Made by a program: the position numbers and the translations under genes
Shown: positions 17,813-27,337 of the stretch, one piece after another
How positions within the stretch are numbered: position 1 is the first letter of the stretch
Layout: each line of letters begins with the position of its first letter
The notes under the pieces: generated by a model
Databases searched by the model: none
Told to the model about the DNA's origin: nothing
Seen by the model: only the letters and a program-made list of their open reading frames with translations
Origin: Lacticaseibacillus hulanensis
Lineage (GTDB): Bacteria > Bacillota > Bacilli > Lactobacillales > Lactobacillaceae
Assembly (NCBI RefSeq): GCF_004010095.1
Contig: NZ_RRYD01000014.1
Span: forward strand, 19,657-83,656
Reading direction: 5' to 3'
DNA: 64,000 nt

Positions 17813-20007
17813 GGAATGGCCTCCTCGTAGGTCGCCCTGGCCGCCGTCAAATCAATCGCGAACGCATCCGATGCGGTTTGCACGTGCAGCTGGTCGCCGC
17901 TTGTGACACGACCAATTTCCTGGGCCAGTGCACCAACTTGCGCACTAAATTCCGCAGCCTTGTCAGCCGGAACTGTGAGCAAGAAGCGGCCCTGTGTTTC
18001 AGCGAACAGCTGGGCGTTCGTCAGATTCAAGGTCACATCGGCCCCCAAATTGCCTTGGAGTGCCATCTCGGTCAGCGCCACGGCAAAGCCGCCAATACTC
18101 AGATCGTGTGCGGCGGAAACCAAACCGCTGCGAATCGCGCCGAGCACCGCATCCTGGTTGGCCTTCTCGGCACGCAGGTCAAGTGGGAAGAGCTCGCCCG
18201 CAATTTGTCCCTGCAGCATTTTTTGCAGCTCAGTGCCGTTAAAATCATCGCCGGTTTCGCCGACGAGGAAAATAACATCCCCGGCATTCTTGAAGCCGCT
18301 GGTCGTCACCGTCGCCAAATCGTCAATCAGCCCCACCATCCCGATCATCGGCGTTGGGTGAATCGCCGCACCATTAGTTTCGTTGTAGAGCGAGACGTTC
18401 CCGGAAATTACCGGGGTGTTGAGCTGCTTGCAGGCGGAAGTGATACCCTTCGCGGACTCAGCCAATTCGTAAAAATGCGTGGGCTGGGTCGGGTCGCCGT
18501 AGTTCAGGCAATCAGTAATACCGATGGGTTCGGCGCCACTTGCCACCAGATTCCGCGCCGCCTCTGCCACAACCATGGCGCCACCGCGCTGTGGATTGAG
18601 GTACAGGTACCGACCGTTCGAATCGGTCGTCATGGCCAGAGCCTTGTGCGTACCACGAATCCGCACCACGCCGGCGTCACTACCCGGGAGCACCACGGTG
18701 TTCGTCTTCACCTGCGCGTCATAGCGCCGGTACAGTGACGATTTGTCTGCAATCGTGGACTGGCCAAGCATCGCCAGCCACGTGGATTGAACATCGGTGA
18801 TTTCAGGCATTGCGGGCGCGACAGGGTGTTCGAGCCGCGCCGGCTTTTCGCCCTGTTGGTGATAAATCGGTGCATCGGAAGCAAGTAGGCTAACTGGTAC
18901 GTCGCACACCAGGTCACCCTTGTGGTACAGCTTGTAGCGCAGTTCATCGATAACGTGACCACAAACCACGGCGTCCAGCCCGTACTTGGTGAATACGTCG
19001 ATGATTTCCTGTTCACTTCCCGCGCGAACACAAAGTAGCATGCGTTCCTGGGATTCGGACAGCATAATTTCAAACGGAATCATCCCCGGCTCGCGTTGTG
19101 GAATCAAATCCAGGTCAAGGGCCATTCCCGCCCCCGCCTTGTCCGCCATTTCAACGCTGGAGCTGATGAGCCCCGCGGCCCCCATGTCCTGCATCCCCAC
19201 TAGGGCGTCACGGTGCTGCCGAGTTACCTCCAGGCAGGCGTCCGTCAGTAGCTTCTCCATGAATGGATCGCCGACCTGCACCGCCGCGCGGTCCGCCTGC
19301 TTATCATCGGCAAATTCACTGGACGCAAAACTAGCGCCATTAATTCCGTCACGCCCGGTCTTGGCGCCAACGTAGATAATCGCGTTGCCCACGCCGGCAG
19401 CACGCCCGCGCTGAATCTGATCTTTGTTCATCACGCCGACACACATGGCGTTGACCAGCGGGTTGCGGGCGTAGGTTGGATCAAAATTGGTTTCACCACC
19501 AACCGTTGGAATCCCAATCGAGTTTCCGTAGCCCCCGATGCCCGCGACCACTTCGTCCACGAGGTGCCGGACGTGCGGGTCGTCTAGTTCACCGAAACTG
19601 AGTGAATCCAGCAGTGCAATTGGTTCGGCCCCGATGGAAAAGATGTCACGAATAATCCCCCCAACCCCGGTTGCCGCACCCTCGTACGGTTCCACGGCGC
19701 TTGGGTGGTTGTGGCTTTCGGCCTTGAACACGACGGCCTTGCCCTCACCGATATCAATCACCCCGGCACCTTCACCGGGGCCCATCAGAACGCGGTCGTT
19801 TTTGGTCCAGAAGGTTTTGAGCACCGGCTTACTGTACTTGTACGCGCAGTGCTCACTCCACATCCCGCTGGCAAGCCCTATTTCCGTGTAGTTTGGCAGC
19901 CGCCCCAGCTTGCTGGTGAATCGGTCGTATTCTTCCTCGGTCAATCCCCAGTCCAAGTAAGGCTTTTGTTCCTTAATCGCCTGTGGGTCAAGTTCAACGC
20001 GCTGCAT
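17797..20007 (-). CDS. purL: Phosphoribosylformylglycinamidine synthase, large subunit
   Basis: Synthetase subunit of the three-part FGAM synthase. 736 residues is the small-PurL length that requires separate PurS and PurQ, both encoded just upstream. Motifs include the N-terminal [24 protein letters not shown], the ATP site [20 protein letters not shown] and [10 protein letters not shown]. The start overlaps purQ by 14 bases and its 3' end overlaps purF, so the whole block is coupled. No truncation seen. Confidence 0.96.
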   Translation of the reverse strand: MQRVELDPQAIKEQKPYLDWGLTEEEYDRFTSKLGRLPNYTEIGLASGMWSEHCAYKYSKPVLKTFWTKNDRVLMGPGEGAGVIDIGEGKAVVFKAESHNHPSAVEPYEGAATGVGGIIRDIFSIGAEPIALLDSLSFGELDDPHVRHLVDEVVAGIGGYGNSIGIPTVGGETNFDPTYARNPLVNAMCVGVMNKDQIQRGRAAGVGNAIIYVGAKTGRDGINGASFASSEFADDKQADRAAVQVGDPFMEKLLTDACLEVTRQHRDALVGMQDMGAAGLISSSVEMADKAGAGMALDLDLIPQREPGMIPFEIMLSESQERMLLCVRAGSEQEIIDVFTKYGLDAVVCGHVIDELRYKLYHKGDLVCDVPVSLLASDAPIYHQQGEKPARLEHPVAPAMPEITDVQSTWLAMLGQSTIADKSSLYRRYDAQVKTNTVVLPGSDAGVVRIRGTHKALAMTTDSNGRYLYLNPQRGGAMVVAEAARNLVASGAEPIGITDCLNYGDPTQPTHFYELAESAKGITSACKQLNTPVISGNVSLYNETNGAAIHPTPMIGMVGLIDDLATVTTSGFKNAGDVIFLVGETGDDFNGTELQKMLQGQIAGELFPLDLRAEKANQDAVLGAIRSGLVSAAHDLSIGGFAVALTEMALQGNLGADVTLNLTNAQLFAETQGRFLLTVPADKAAEFSAQVGALAQEIGRVTSGDQLHVQTASDAFAIDLTAARATYEEAIPCHMK

Positions 20008-20671
20008 TTGCCAATACCTCCTGCTTCAGTGATTCAAAAACGCCTAGGCCATCGGTGCCACCCAGCAGGGCCTCCACCGCGCGCTCGGGGTGGGGCATCA
20101 TCCCCAGCACGTTTCCCGCTGCGTTAGTCAGACCGGCAATATCGTTCAGGCTGCCGTTCGGGTTGTCGCGGTACCGGAACACCACCTGCTGGTTGGCTTC
20201 AAGCTTGGCCAGCGTGTCCGGGTCAGCGTAGTAGTTTCCTTCCCCGTGGGCAATTGGCAAAGTAATGGTCTGCTCCGGTTCGTAAGCGTTACTAAAGGGG
20301 GTGTCGGTGTTAACCACGGCAAGCTCTTCGGGAGCGCAAATGAAGCTGAGCGATTTGTTCCACTGCAGCGCCCCGGGCAGCAGGCCGGCCTCGCACAAAA
20401 TCTGGAAACCGTTGCAGATACCGATGACCAGCCCGCCGTTTTCTGCGTGTGCCTTAAGCGCGGGCATAATCGGGCTGAAGCTGGCGATGGCACCGCTGCG
20501 CAGATAGTCGCCATAGGAAAAGCCGCCCGGAACCCCCACGATGTCGTACCCGGCCAAAGTGGTTTCACTAGCCGAGACGATGTCGGTGTCAATCCCCGCA
20601 ATTTCCTGGAACGCCCAAGCAAGATCCTGGTCACAGTTAGACCCAGGGAAACTAATTACGGCCGCCTTCAT
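19994..20671 (-). CDS. purQ: FGAM synthase glutaminase subunit
   Basis: Class I glutaminase that feeds ammonia to PurL. 225 residues. It has the N-terminal [14 protein letters not shown], the nucleophile elbow [19 protein letters not shown] and the C-terminal His/Glu pair in [10 protein letters not shown]. Its ATG overlaps the purS stop (ATGA) and its end overlaps purL, consistent with stoichiometric assembly of the complex. Confidence 0.96.
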   Translation of the reverse strand: MKAAVISFPGSNCDQDLAWAFQEIAGIDTDIVSASETTLAGYDIVGVPGGFSYGDYLRSGAIASFSPIMPALKAHAENGGLVIGICNGFQILCEAGLLPGALQWNKSLSFICAPEELAVVNTDTPFSNAYEPEQTITLPIAHGEGNYYADPDTLAKLEANQQVVFRYRDNPNGSLNDIAGLTNAAGNVLGMMPHPERAVEALLGGTDGLGVFESLKQEVLANAAR

Positions 20672-20931
20672 GCTTTCACCTCGCTAATTTCGGTCAGCTC
20701 GAAGCGGTAGGTTTCCATGTTCACGTTGGCTAGCAAGGCGTCACAGATGTGATCCACCTGCGCACTCGCTGCCTGTTCATCCTTAGCGGCCAAAACCAAT
20801 TCGAAGTATTTGCCGAACAGTACCGACTCAACATTGTCGTAGTCCATCCGCTTCAGCGCGGTCTTAATGGCTTCCGCTTTTGGGTCGAGTACTGAGGGCT
20901 TGTAGTTGACGTAAATCGAGGCTTTAAACAT
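20668..20931 (-). CDS. purS: FGAM synthase subunit PurS
   Basis: Small structural subunit that bridges PurL and PurQ. 87 residues, beginning [20 protein letters not shown], which is characteristic of PurS (product always starts near a KxxVxVxxxxxVLDPQG-like motif). The ATG at 20931 has AAAGGA upstream; the longer ORF start lacks one. 66 bases separate it from purC, the only sizeable gap between purE and purM. Confidence 0.93.
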   Translation of the reverse strand: MFKASIYVNYKPSVLDPKAEAIKTALKRMDYDNVESVLFGKYFELVLAAKDEQAASAQVDHICDALLANVNMETYRFELTEISEVKA

Positions 20932-20997
20932 GGGCTTTTTCCTTTCTGTGGGTACAATCACGCGTTAAATAATTCCAAACTAACCGGCACTTTCCGG

Positions 20998-21714
20998 TTA
21001 CTTGCTGGCCTGCAGCCGCCGCAACACTTCGCGATAAACCGGCTGCAATTCCCCAGCGTGTTTCCGAAAGACATCCTTATCCAGCGAGTCACCGGTTGCA
21101 TCATCCACCAGCCGAAAATTATCGGGCGACAATTCATCGGCCAAGACCAGTGAGCCATCCGCCAGCGTGCCAAATTCGAGCTTGAAGTCGACGAGTTTGA
21201 TCCCCGCCTTAGCAAACCGCGCCGTCAGGAAGTCGTTGACCTGATCAGTTAGGGCACGCACCTTAGCCAGCGTTGCTGCGTCCGCAATTCCAAGTGCCTG
21301 AATCTGGTCGTTGTTAATGAACGGATCGTCTAGCGCATCGGATTTGTAATAGTATTCGTGAATCGCTGGCTTGAAAGATAACAGGTGTTTCACATGGAAC
21401 TTGGTTTCAAAGTGGCCCGAAGCGTAATTCCGCAAAACCACTTCCAGTGGCAGCATCTTCGCCTTGCGCACAATCATGCTGCCCTGGTCCGGTGTATCCA
21501 CGTAATGCGTAGGCACCCCCGCTGCCGTAATTTCCTGGAAGAGCAACGCGGAAATTTGCAGGTTTAAAGTGCCCTTCCCGGCGATTGTCTCCTTGCGCTT
21601 CCCGTTGAGTGCCGTTGCCTGGTCCAGGTATTCAACCCACAACAATTCGGGATCATCGGTGGCGGAAACCCGCTTAGCCTTACCCTCAAACAGCACTTCC
21701 TTCTTGACGGTCAT
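20998..21714 (-). CDS. purC: SAICAR synthetase
   Basis: Joins CAIR and aspartate using ATP. 238 residues with LFEGKAKRV near the N-terminus, a conserved RNYASGHF segment, and DFKLEFGTLADGSLVLADELSPDNFRL. The ATG overlaps the purK stop as TAATG. Complete and typical. Confidence 0.96.
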   Translation of the reverse strand: MTVKKEVLFEGKAKRVSATDDPELLWVEYLDQATALNGKRKETIAGKGTLNLQISALLFQEITAAGVPTHYVDTPDQGSMIVRKAKMLPLEVVLRNYASGHFETKFHVKHLLSFKPAIHEYYYKSDALDDPFINNDQIQALGIADAATLAKVRALTDQVNDFLTARFAKAGIKLVDFKLEFGTLADGSLVLADELSPDNFRLVDDATGDSLDKDVFRKHAGELQPVYREVLRRLQASK

Positions 21715-22832
21715 TATTTTGCCTCCTGAATTTTTACTTCATCAAGTAACTGCTGAACATCGCTGCCAATAACCGTGATGTGGCCCATCTTCCGTCCGGT
21801 CCGCACCGCCGCCTTACCGTAATCGTGCAGGTGCCACTGCGGATGATCCGGCCACTGCACAAGGGCGTTTGGCAAATCATCGCCGAGCAGATTGCGCATC
21901 ACCGCTGGGGCGTACTGGGTGATTGGCGGAATTGGCAGTCCGCAAACACTCAGAATGTGTGCAGCAAACTGCGAAACGTTGCACGCCTCAATGGAGTAAT
22001 GACCAGAGTTGTGTGGCCGTGGTGCCAACTCGTTAATTAACACGCGGTTGCCCTCGGCGAACATCTCAATGCCAAGTACCCCCCGCAGGTTTAACGCGGA
22101 GGCGATGGTTGTGGCCGCCGCACTCACCGCGGCCTTCAGCTCGATAGTGAGATCAGGCGCCGGCGCAATGGTTGTGTGCAGGATATGGTTCTGGTGGTGA
22201 TTTTCCACCACGGGAAAGACCCGAACCACATCATCACCGCCGCGCGTAACCATGACGGACAATTCACGGTCGAAATTCTGCCGCGCCTCCAAAATGCACG
22301 GCGCCTGCTGCAGTAGTTGCGCGCCCGCCGCCAAATCAGCCGGTGAGTTCAAATCCACCTGGCCGTGACCATCGTAGCCACCACTAGTTGTCTTCAAGAT
22401 TGCCGGATACCCAATCTCCCCAACAGCCGCGGCCAGTTCCGCGCCATCGCTCACCGGTGCAAACGAAGTCACGGGCAATCCGTGATCATTCAAGAAGGTC
22501 TTTTCGTTCACCCGGTCCCCTGTGATCCGCAGAAGCTCGGTCCCCTGGGGCACCGCAACGATGTCTTGCACGGCTTCTAACGCCTCGAGGTCCACGTTCT
22601 CGAACTCATAGGTCAAAACATCGCTGCGCCGCGCCAGTTCCCGCAACGCATTTGTGTCACTGTATTCGGCGGTAATCTGAAAATCAGCAACCTGACCCGT
22701 TGGGGAATCCGGCGTTGGCTCGAGCACGCCGATGCGGTAGCCCATTGCACGTGCGGCGAGTGCCATCATCCGCCCCAACTGACCACCACCGATGATGCCA
22801 ATGGTTGACGGTGGCAAAAACACCTTATTCAT
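21714..22832 (-). CDS. purK: N5-carboxyaminoimidazole ribonucleotide synthase
   Basis: ATP-grasp enzyme that carboxylates AIR to N5-CAIR, the substrate of PurE. Motifs are [33 protein letters not shown] and [18 protein letters not shown]. The ATG at 22832 overlaps the last codons of purE. An upstream ATG in the long ORF would lie deeper inside purE and is not preferred. 372 residues, normal length. Confidence 0.95.
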   Translation of the reverse strand: MNKVFLPPSTIGIIGGGQLGRMMALAARAMGYRIGVLEPTPDSPTGQVADFQITAEYSDTNALRELARRSDVLTYEFENVDLEALEAVQDIVAVPQGTELLRITGDRVNEKTFLNDHGLPVTSFAPVSDGAELAAAVGEIGYPAILKTTSGGYDGHGQVDLNSPADLAAGAQLLQQAPCILEARQNFDRELSVMVTRGGDDVVRVFPVVENHHQNHILHTTIAPAPDLTIELKAAVSAAATTIASALNLRGVLGIEMFAEGNRVLINELAPRPHNSGHYSIEACNVSQFAAHILSVCGLPIPPITQYAPAVMRNLLGDDLPNALVQWPDHPQWHLHDYGKAAVRTGRKMGHITVIGSDVQQLLDEVKIQEAK

Positions 22833-23310
22833 GAAGGGTGGCCCCACTTTCCTGTGCCGCTTTGGTTTGCGCCTTCCGGTATGCCGTTAGCTTGGCGGCA
22901 ACATCCGCGTCAGTGATTGCCAGCATCGCCGCCGCGTACAAACCGGCGTTTATCGCCCCAGCATCACCGATTGCGGTGGTGCCGACCGGAATTCCGGCTG
23001 GCATTTGGACAATCGATAGCAAGGAATCAACCCCGTTTAATGTTCGTGTTTTTACCGGAACACCAATTACCGGCACCGTCGTATTTGCAGCCAGCATGCC
23101 CGGTAAATGCGCGGCACCACCAGCACCCGCAATGATGACCGCATAGCCATTATCCCGGGCACTCTGCCCGAACTTCGCCAGATCATCGGGCATTCGGTGT
23201 GCAGAAATAACCTTGTTATCATGCGGTACACCTAACTTTGTGAGTACTTGGGCGGCCTTTTGCATTACCGGCCAATCAGACGTACTCCCCATCACGACAG
23301 CAACCTTCAC
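22825..23310 (-). CDS. purE: N5-CAIR mutase
   Basis: First gene of the purine operon; converts N5-CAIR to CAIR. The conserved start [18 protein letters not shown], the SAHRMPDD motif and [11 protein letters not shown] place it in class I PurE. A GTG at 23310 gives 161 residues, the family length; the long ORF adds 28 residues not found in the family. An AAGTGG sequence precedes the GTG. The operon continues through purK-C-S-Q-L-F-M-N-H-D. purB is not in this window. Confidence 0.94.
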   Translation of the reverse strand: MKVAVVMGSTSDWPVMQKAAQVLTKLGVPHDNKVISAHRMPDDLAKFGQSARDNGYAVIIAGAGGAAHLPGMLAANTTVPVIGVPVKTRTLNGVDSLLSIVQMPAGIPVGTTAIGDAGAINAGLYAAAMLAITDADVAAKLTAYRKAQTKAAQESGATLHE

Positions 23311-23410
23311 CTTGACCACTTCGCTTTCATTTTGTTGGCCCAAGCCTACCACATTTTGTTTGGCGATTTCAACCGTTTTAGGAACAATTATCACGCTAAT
23401 AGTAGTTATA

Positions 23411-23460
23411 GTTCGTGTTTTATACTAAAAAGGCGAACGTTCGCAAGTAGCGCCCGTTCG
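23411..23460 (-). promoter_or_regulatory. Purine operon promoter with CGAAC (PurBox-like) elements
   Basis: On the minus strand TTGCGA (23441-23446), a 16-base spacer and TATAAA (23419-23424) form a promoter about 110 bases before purE. CGAAC words occur at 23411-23415, within the perfect palindrome GCGAACGTTCGC (23433-23444) and at 23456-23460. They resemble the CGAAC core of PurR boxes in Firmicutes. Binding is inferred, not shown. Confidence 0.55.
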
Positions 23461-23621
23461 CTCAGAAAATCATTTCAACTCGCGCTCCTCACTTACTCAA
23501 TCTTTCCTCATTGGCGTTGCGACCCCCGCGCCGATTAATGTTCCTGGTTAACTAAAATAAATCATTACCTATTTGCAAAAACTGTATGGTTGGCGGCCTC
23601 GAAAAGGGGTAAAATGTATTT

Positions 23622-23637
23622 ATGAAAACGTTTTACA
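23622..23637 (+). promoter_or_regulatory. cre site of glpK
   Basis: ATGAAAACGTTTTACA fits the CcpA catabolite-responsive consensus. It lies just downstream of a TAAAAT -10 (23610-23615), a position expected to give glucose repression of glycerol kinase. Confidence 0.75.
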
Positions 23638-23673
23638 GAGATTTGTGATTCGGCTTGAAAGGAATGTACACCA

Positions 23674-25179
23674 ATGACTAAATACATCATGGCTATCGAT
23701 GAAGGCACGACCAGCACCAGGGCCATTGTGTTCGACCACGATGGCAATACCGTTGCGTCCTCGCAGCGTGAATTCACCCAATATTTTCCCAGTTCAGGTT
23801 GGGTCGAGCACGACGCAAGCAAAATATGGTCTGCCGTTCAAGCAACCATCGCTGACGTCTTCATCAACAGTGACATCCAGCCCAAGGACATCGCCGGAAT
23901 CGGCATTACCAATCAACGCGAAACCACAGTAATCTGGGACAAGCAAACCGGACTACCCATCTACCACGCAATTGTGTGGCAGTCGCGGCAAACAACCGCT
24001 TTAGCCGAGCAGCTCCAAAAGGAAGGCTACAGTGAATTCTTCCGGGAAAGAACCGGACTGATTATCGACCCGTATTTCTCTGCCACGAAGGTGCGCTGGA
24101 TTCTCGACCACGTGCCTGGCGCCCAGGAACGTGCCGAACGCGGCGAGCTCCTCTTCGGGACGATCGACACGTGGTTAACCTGGAAACTGTCCGGGGGTGC
24201 CATTCACGTCACCGACTACACGAACGCGAGCCGGACCGCCTTGTTCAACATCCACACGCTCGATTGGGACAAGGACATCCTGCAGTTGCTCAACATTCCG
24301 AAGATTATGCTGCCAGCAGTGCGGGCCAACGACAAGGTGTACGGCAGCACTGCCAGTTACCACTTCTACGGTAGCCAGGCCCCGATTGCCGGCATTGCCG
24401 GGGACCAGCAGGCAGCCCTCATTGGTCAGCTTGCCCTCAAGCCGGGGGAAGTGAAGAACACTTACGGAACGGGTAGCTTTATCGTGATGAATACCGGCAG
24501 TGAACCGGTCGCTTCCAAAAACAACCTACTGACGACGATTGCGTACGGACTTAACGGAACCGTCACATACGCGCTTGAGGGTTCAGTCTTTGTTTCTGGG
24601 TCTGCCATTCAGTGGCTGCGCGATTCAATGCATCTGGTGCAAAACGCGGCCGACTCCGAAGCGGCGGCGAAAGCCAGCCAAAACGACAACGAGGTTTATG
24701 TCGTGCCCGCCTTCACCGGACTGGGTGCACCATATTGGGATCCAGATGCCCGCGGCGCAATTTTCGGGATTACCCGTGGAACCACAGACAACGATTTGAT
24801 TAAGGCCACGCTCCAATCGCTCGCTTACCAGACCCGCGACGTCGTTGATACGATGGTGGCCGACACCAATACCGCCATTCCTACGCTCCGGGTCGACGGG
24901 GGTGCGGCCCGCAACGATTATTTGCTTCAGTTCCAGGCTGATTTGCTCGATGTCCCCGTCGAACGGGCTGCGGTTTTGGAGACAACCGCGCGCGGCGTTG
25001 CCTATCTGGCCGGCCTTGCCGTTGGTTTCTGGCAGGGTTTTGATGAGTTGCAGGAGTTAACTAAAGTCAAAGGAAAATTCACCGCGCAAATAACAACAGC
25101 TGAACGTGACAAGTTATATCACGGATGGCAAGCCGCAGTAGAGGCGACGCGCATGTTTGCTCGCAAAAATAACATCTAA
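23674..25179 (+). CDS. glpK: Glycerol kinase
   Basis: Phosphorylates glycerol to glycerol-3-phosphate. 501 residues, FGGY family. Visible motifs are the N-terminal [16 protein letters not shown], the substrate loop [15 protein letters not shown], and the ATP-site [17 protein letters not shown] near the C-terminus. AAAGGA lies 9 bases before the ATG. A CcpA site upstream predicts catabolite repression. In Firmicutes GlpK can also be activated by HPr-mediated phosphorylation of a histidine in the middle region. glpO/glpD and glpF are not adjacent, so it is a lone glycerol gene here. Confidence 0.95.
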   Translation: MTKYIMAIDEGTTSTRAIVFDHDGNTVASSQREFTQYFPSSGWVEHDASKIWSAVQATIADVFINSDIQPKDIAGIGITNQRETTVIWDKQTGLPIYHAIVWQSRQTTALAEQLQKEGYSEFFRERTGLIIDPYFSATKVRWILDHVPGAQERAERGELLFGTIDTWLTWKLSGGAIHVTDYTNASRTALFNIHTLDWDKDILQLLNIPKIMLPAVRANDKVYGSTASYHFYGSQAPIAGIAGDQQAALIGQLALKPGEVKNTYGTGSFIVMNTGSEPVASKNNLLTTIAYGLNGTVTYALEGSVFVSGSAIQWLRDSMHLVQNAADSEAAAKASQNDNEVYVVPAFTGLGAPYWDPDARGAIFGITRGTTDNDLIKATLQSLAYQTRDVVDTMVADTNTAIPTLRVDGGAARNDYLLQFQADLLDVPVERAAVLETTARGVAYLAGLAVGFWQGFDELQELTKVKGKFTAQITTAERDKLYHGWQAAVEATRMFARKNNI

Positions 25180-25342
25180 CTAAACTGTGAAATATTTAAC
25201 TTATAGTCATTTCAGCTTTTACCTATGAATTTTGCGTCAGCGGTAGTAAAATAAAGTCAATTATATTAGGAGCGAACTTTTTTACGTATATACTTGATTG
25301 ACGGGGGTTTGGGGGAATCCTCATCACGTGGAGGTCACCGTT

Positions 25343-26038
25343 ATGCTGAGATTTTATGGTCAACCAAAGTTTAGGGTTATGGACGCTGACAAGGACCCAG
25401 TGGGCTACGAACTATTCATTCGTGAATGGCGTGACGACCGCTGGATGTTGCCGGAAGACTTTACTGCCTGCACACCGGACCAGATGGCGCAGCTTCTTTC
25501 GCAAACCATCGCCAAGTTACCGGAAAACATTGAACTAATCTCGTTTAACTTGGAGCAGAGCCAGTTTGTCGATGACCGGTACATTGACATGGTCAAGCAG
25601 ATTCAAAACACAACGAGCATCAACATTTTCACTGAACTCACAGAACGCACTGACGCTAACGTATCCATTGCGCAACTCAAGGACGCCGCGCGTAAGTTCC
25701 ACAATCTCGGCTTGCTGGTCTGCATCGATGATGTTGGCACCGGCGACAACACGCCAGAGCTTGTGCTTGAGCTGAACGATTACATCGATGAGTACAAGTT
25801 CGCGCTGCAAAACTTCCGGCCGTTTAACCGTATCAGCGAAATCACCGGCACCATCACCTTCTGGTACGAGATGGCCGCCAAAAACGGGAAGATGCTCGCC
25901 ATCGAGGGCCTTGAGAACGAAGCCGACCTGAGTACAATTCAGCAATCATATCCTTGCGACGTAATCCAAGGCTACTACATGGGCAAGCCGGCACTACTCC
26001 CAATTGCCGAAGACGTCAAAAGTGACCTCGTAAATTAA
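25343..26038 (+). CDS. EAL-domain protein (putative c-di-GMP phosphodiesterase)
   Basis: 231 residues consisting almost entirely of one EAL domain. The signature EAL is ELF (Glu23). The other catalytic and metal-binding positions look intact: Asn69 (SFNLE), Glu98 or Glu101 (TELTE), Asp129-Asp130 (IDDVGTG), Lys152, Glu188 (IEGLE) and Gln209 (IQGYYMGKP). Known EAL enzymes open c-di-GMP. No sensor domain and no GGDEF protein is present in the window. GGAGG lies 8 bases before the ATG at 25343. It is monocistronic with a strong terminator. Activity is plausible from the residues but unproven. Confidence 0.82.
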   Translation: MLRFYGQPKFRVMDADKDPVGYELFIREWRDDRWMLPEDFTACTPDQMAQLLSQTIAKLPENIELISFNLEQSQFVDDRYIDMVKQIQNTTSINIFTELTERTDANVSIAQLKDAARKFHNLGLLVCIDDVGTGDNTPELVLELNDYIDEYKFALQNFRPFNRISEITGTITFWYEMAAKNGKMLAIEGLENEADLSTIQQSYPCDVIQGYYMGKPALLPIAEDVKSDLVN

Positions 26039-26067
26039 AAAAAGCTCGGCATTTGCCGAGCTTTTTT
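26037..26067. terminator. Bidirectional terminator between EAL gene and hsp20
   Basis: GCTCGGCA pairs with TGCCGAGC around TT, flanked by A-run and T-run. Confidence 0.9.
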
Positions 26068-26100
26068 GTTGCAGATTAACCTGCTTGTTTAACTACCAAT

Positions 26101-26523
26101 CTACTCAATAGCAATCGTGTCGTCCTTAGCTGCCGCCTCTGTTAGCTTGGGCAGCACAACCGTGAGCACACCATCAGCCATTGACGCCTTGATGTGGTCA
26201 CGATCAACGTCTGGCAGGCGGAAACTGCGGCTAGTTTCGCCGTACTGCCGCTCGCTCATCAGCACGTTCCCATCCTTGTCCGTGTGGTCGTCAAACACAT
26301 CGTGCCGAACGCCAATGGTGAGCACATCATCACGGTAATTCATCTTGATGTCTTCCTTTTTCAGACCCGGTACGTCGACCTTCACTTGGTATTCCTTGTC
26401 GCGATCCTTAATGTCCGTTTTGAGCGTGTGTTGTGGAACCATGTCACCAAATAAGCGGCGCCCCATTTTGGCAAAAAATGGGTCATCTAGCCAGCCGTCG
26501 CGTTGCAACAAATCATTCGTCAT
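26101..26523 (-). CDS. Small heat-shock protein Hsp20 family
   Basis: ATP-independent holdase chaperone of 140 residues. The alpha-crystallin domain is visible from about residue 35: YQVKVDVPGLKKEDIKMNYRDDVLTI, a SRSFRLP strand, and the conserved ADGVLTVVLPK near the end. The ATG at 26523 is 8 bases from AAAGGA; two upstream ATGs in the ORF lie in or before that site. A TATAAT is present about 55 bases upstream on the minus strand. No clear CIRCE or CtsR operator was found. Confidence 0.93.
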   Translation of the reverse strand: MTNDLLQRDGWLDDPFFAKMGRRLFGDMVPQHTLKTDIKDRDKEYQVKVDVPGLKKEDIKMNYRDDVLTIGVRHDVFDDHTDKDGNVLMSERQYGETSRSFRLPDVDRDHIKASMADGVLTVVLPKLTEAAAKDDTIAIE

Positions 26524-26550
26524 AACACTCATCCTTTCATTAATTACCAA

Positions 26551-27291
26551 TTACCACTCCCACCGACACATTAATTATAGCATCCCCAACTGACCAAATT
26601 GCAAATAAGCATATTTGGCCATTTTTTTGCCGTTTTAATAACAATTAGTGCATTTCTGGCTCAAACAAAATGAAATCACGGATACTTTGCTCTTAAAATT
26701 AACAATTTGAATTAAGGTGTGGGGCATTATGCGGTCAAAACACGCCAAAATGGCCGCAACCAAAGTTGTCCCCTACTGTTCACCAGTTTGCACGGGTTAT
26801 CAACACTAGTTATACACACCGCGAGTATTTACCTCCCCAAATATTGGGGTAAAGCACACGTTCGCGCCAAGATTTGGTGTGCAAAAAAATCAAGCCCAAA
26901 TTGCAAAATTGCCGTTTATCCACAAGCAAAAATTATTCGTAAGCTGGTTGCAAGCGGGAGCAAATGCCCAGTCTACCGCGTTTTCCCAGCTGCATTTTCT
27001 AGAAAAAAAGTTTTTGTACACAGCTTATCCCAAGAAGTGGAAAACTCCCTTAAACCCACTTATAAACACAATCCACAGACTTATCCACAGGCGGTAGATA
27101 GTTTTGTCCTCAGCGTTAATCCCCAGCCCTGAAAGCAAATCACGAACAAATCTCCGCTTTTTACCGTTTTAATTAACAAAAGTTCGGATTTTTCGCTTAT
27201 TTTTGGATAGAAGGTTCTGAAAACGGTATTTTTAGGGGCGATTAGTTACTTCATCCCCGGTAAGAACACCACCAATACACCCTGTGGATAC
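26551..27291. other. Gene-free region with a cluster of DnaA boxes
   Basis: Perfect TTATCCACA boxes lie at 26916-26924 and 27081-27089. One-mismatch boxes are TTATCAACA (26797-26805), TTATACACA (26810-26818) and, on the minus strand, GTATCCACA (27283-27291). Weaker matches occur at 27014, 27025, 27060 and 27069. An AT-rich stretch runs from about 27130 to 27240. ORFs on the plus strand here have no ribosome binding sites and appear spurious. No dnaA or dnaN gene lies in the window. This could be an origin, a DnaA-titrating cluster or a regulatory site. Confidence 0.6.
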
Positions 27292-27326
27292 AAAAAGCGA
27301 GCTGACCGTGTGGCCAACTCGCTTTT
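27292..27326 (-). terminator. Terminator of htrA
   Basis: AAAAGCGAG pairs with CTCGCTTTT around a 16-base loop. On the minus strand the T-run follows the stem. Confidence 0.8.
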
Positions 27327-27337
27327 GGACTTTTTAC

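Noticed and set aside
23311..23410. Purine riboswitch upstream of purE
   Set aside because: The leader is too short and lacks the conserved loops. Promoter boxes suffice to explain control.
26719..27132. Plus-strand ORFs in the DnaA-box region
   Set aside because: No ribosome binding site and no protein-like conservation pattern. The DnaA boxes and AT-rich tracts explain the sequence better.
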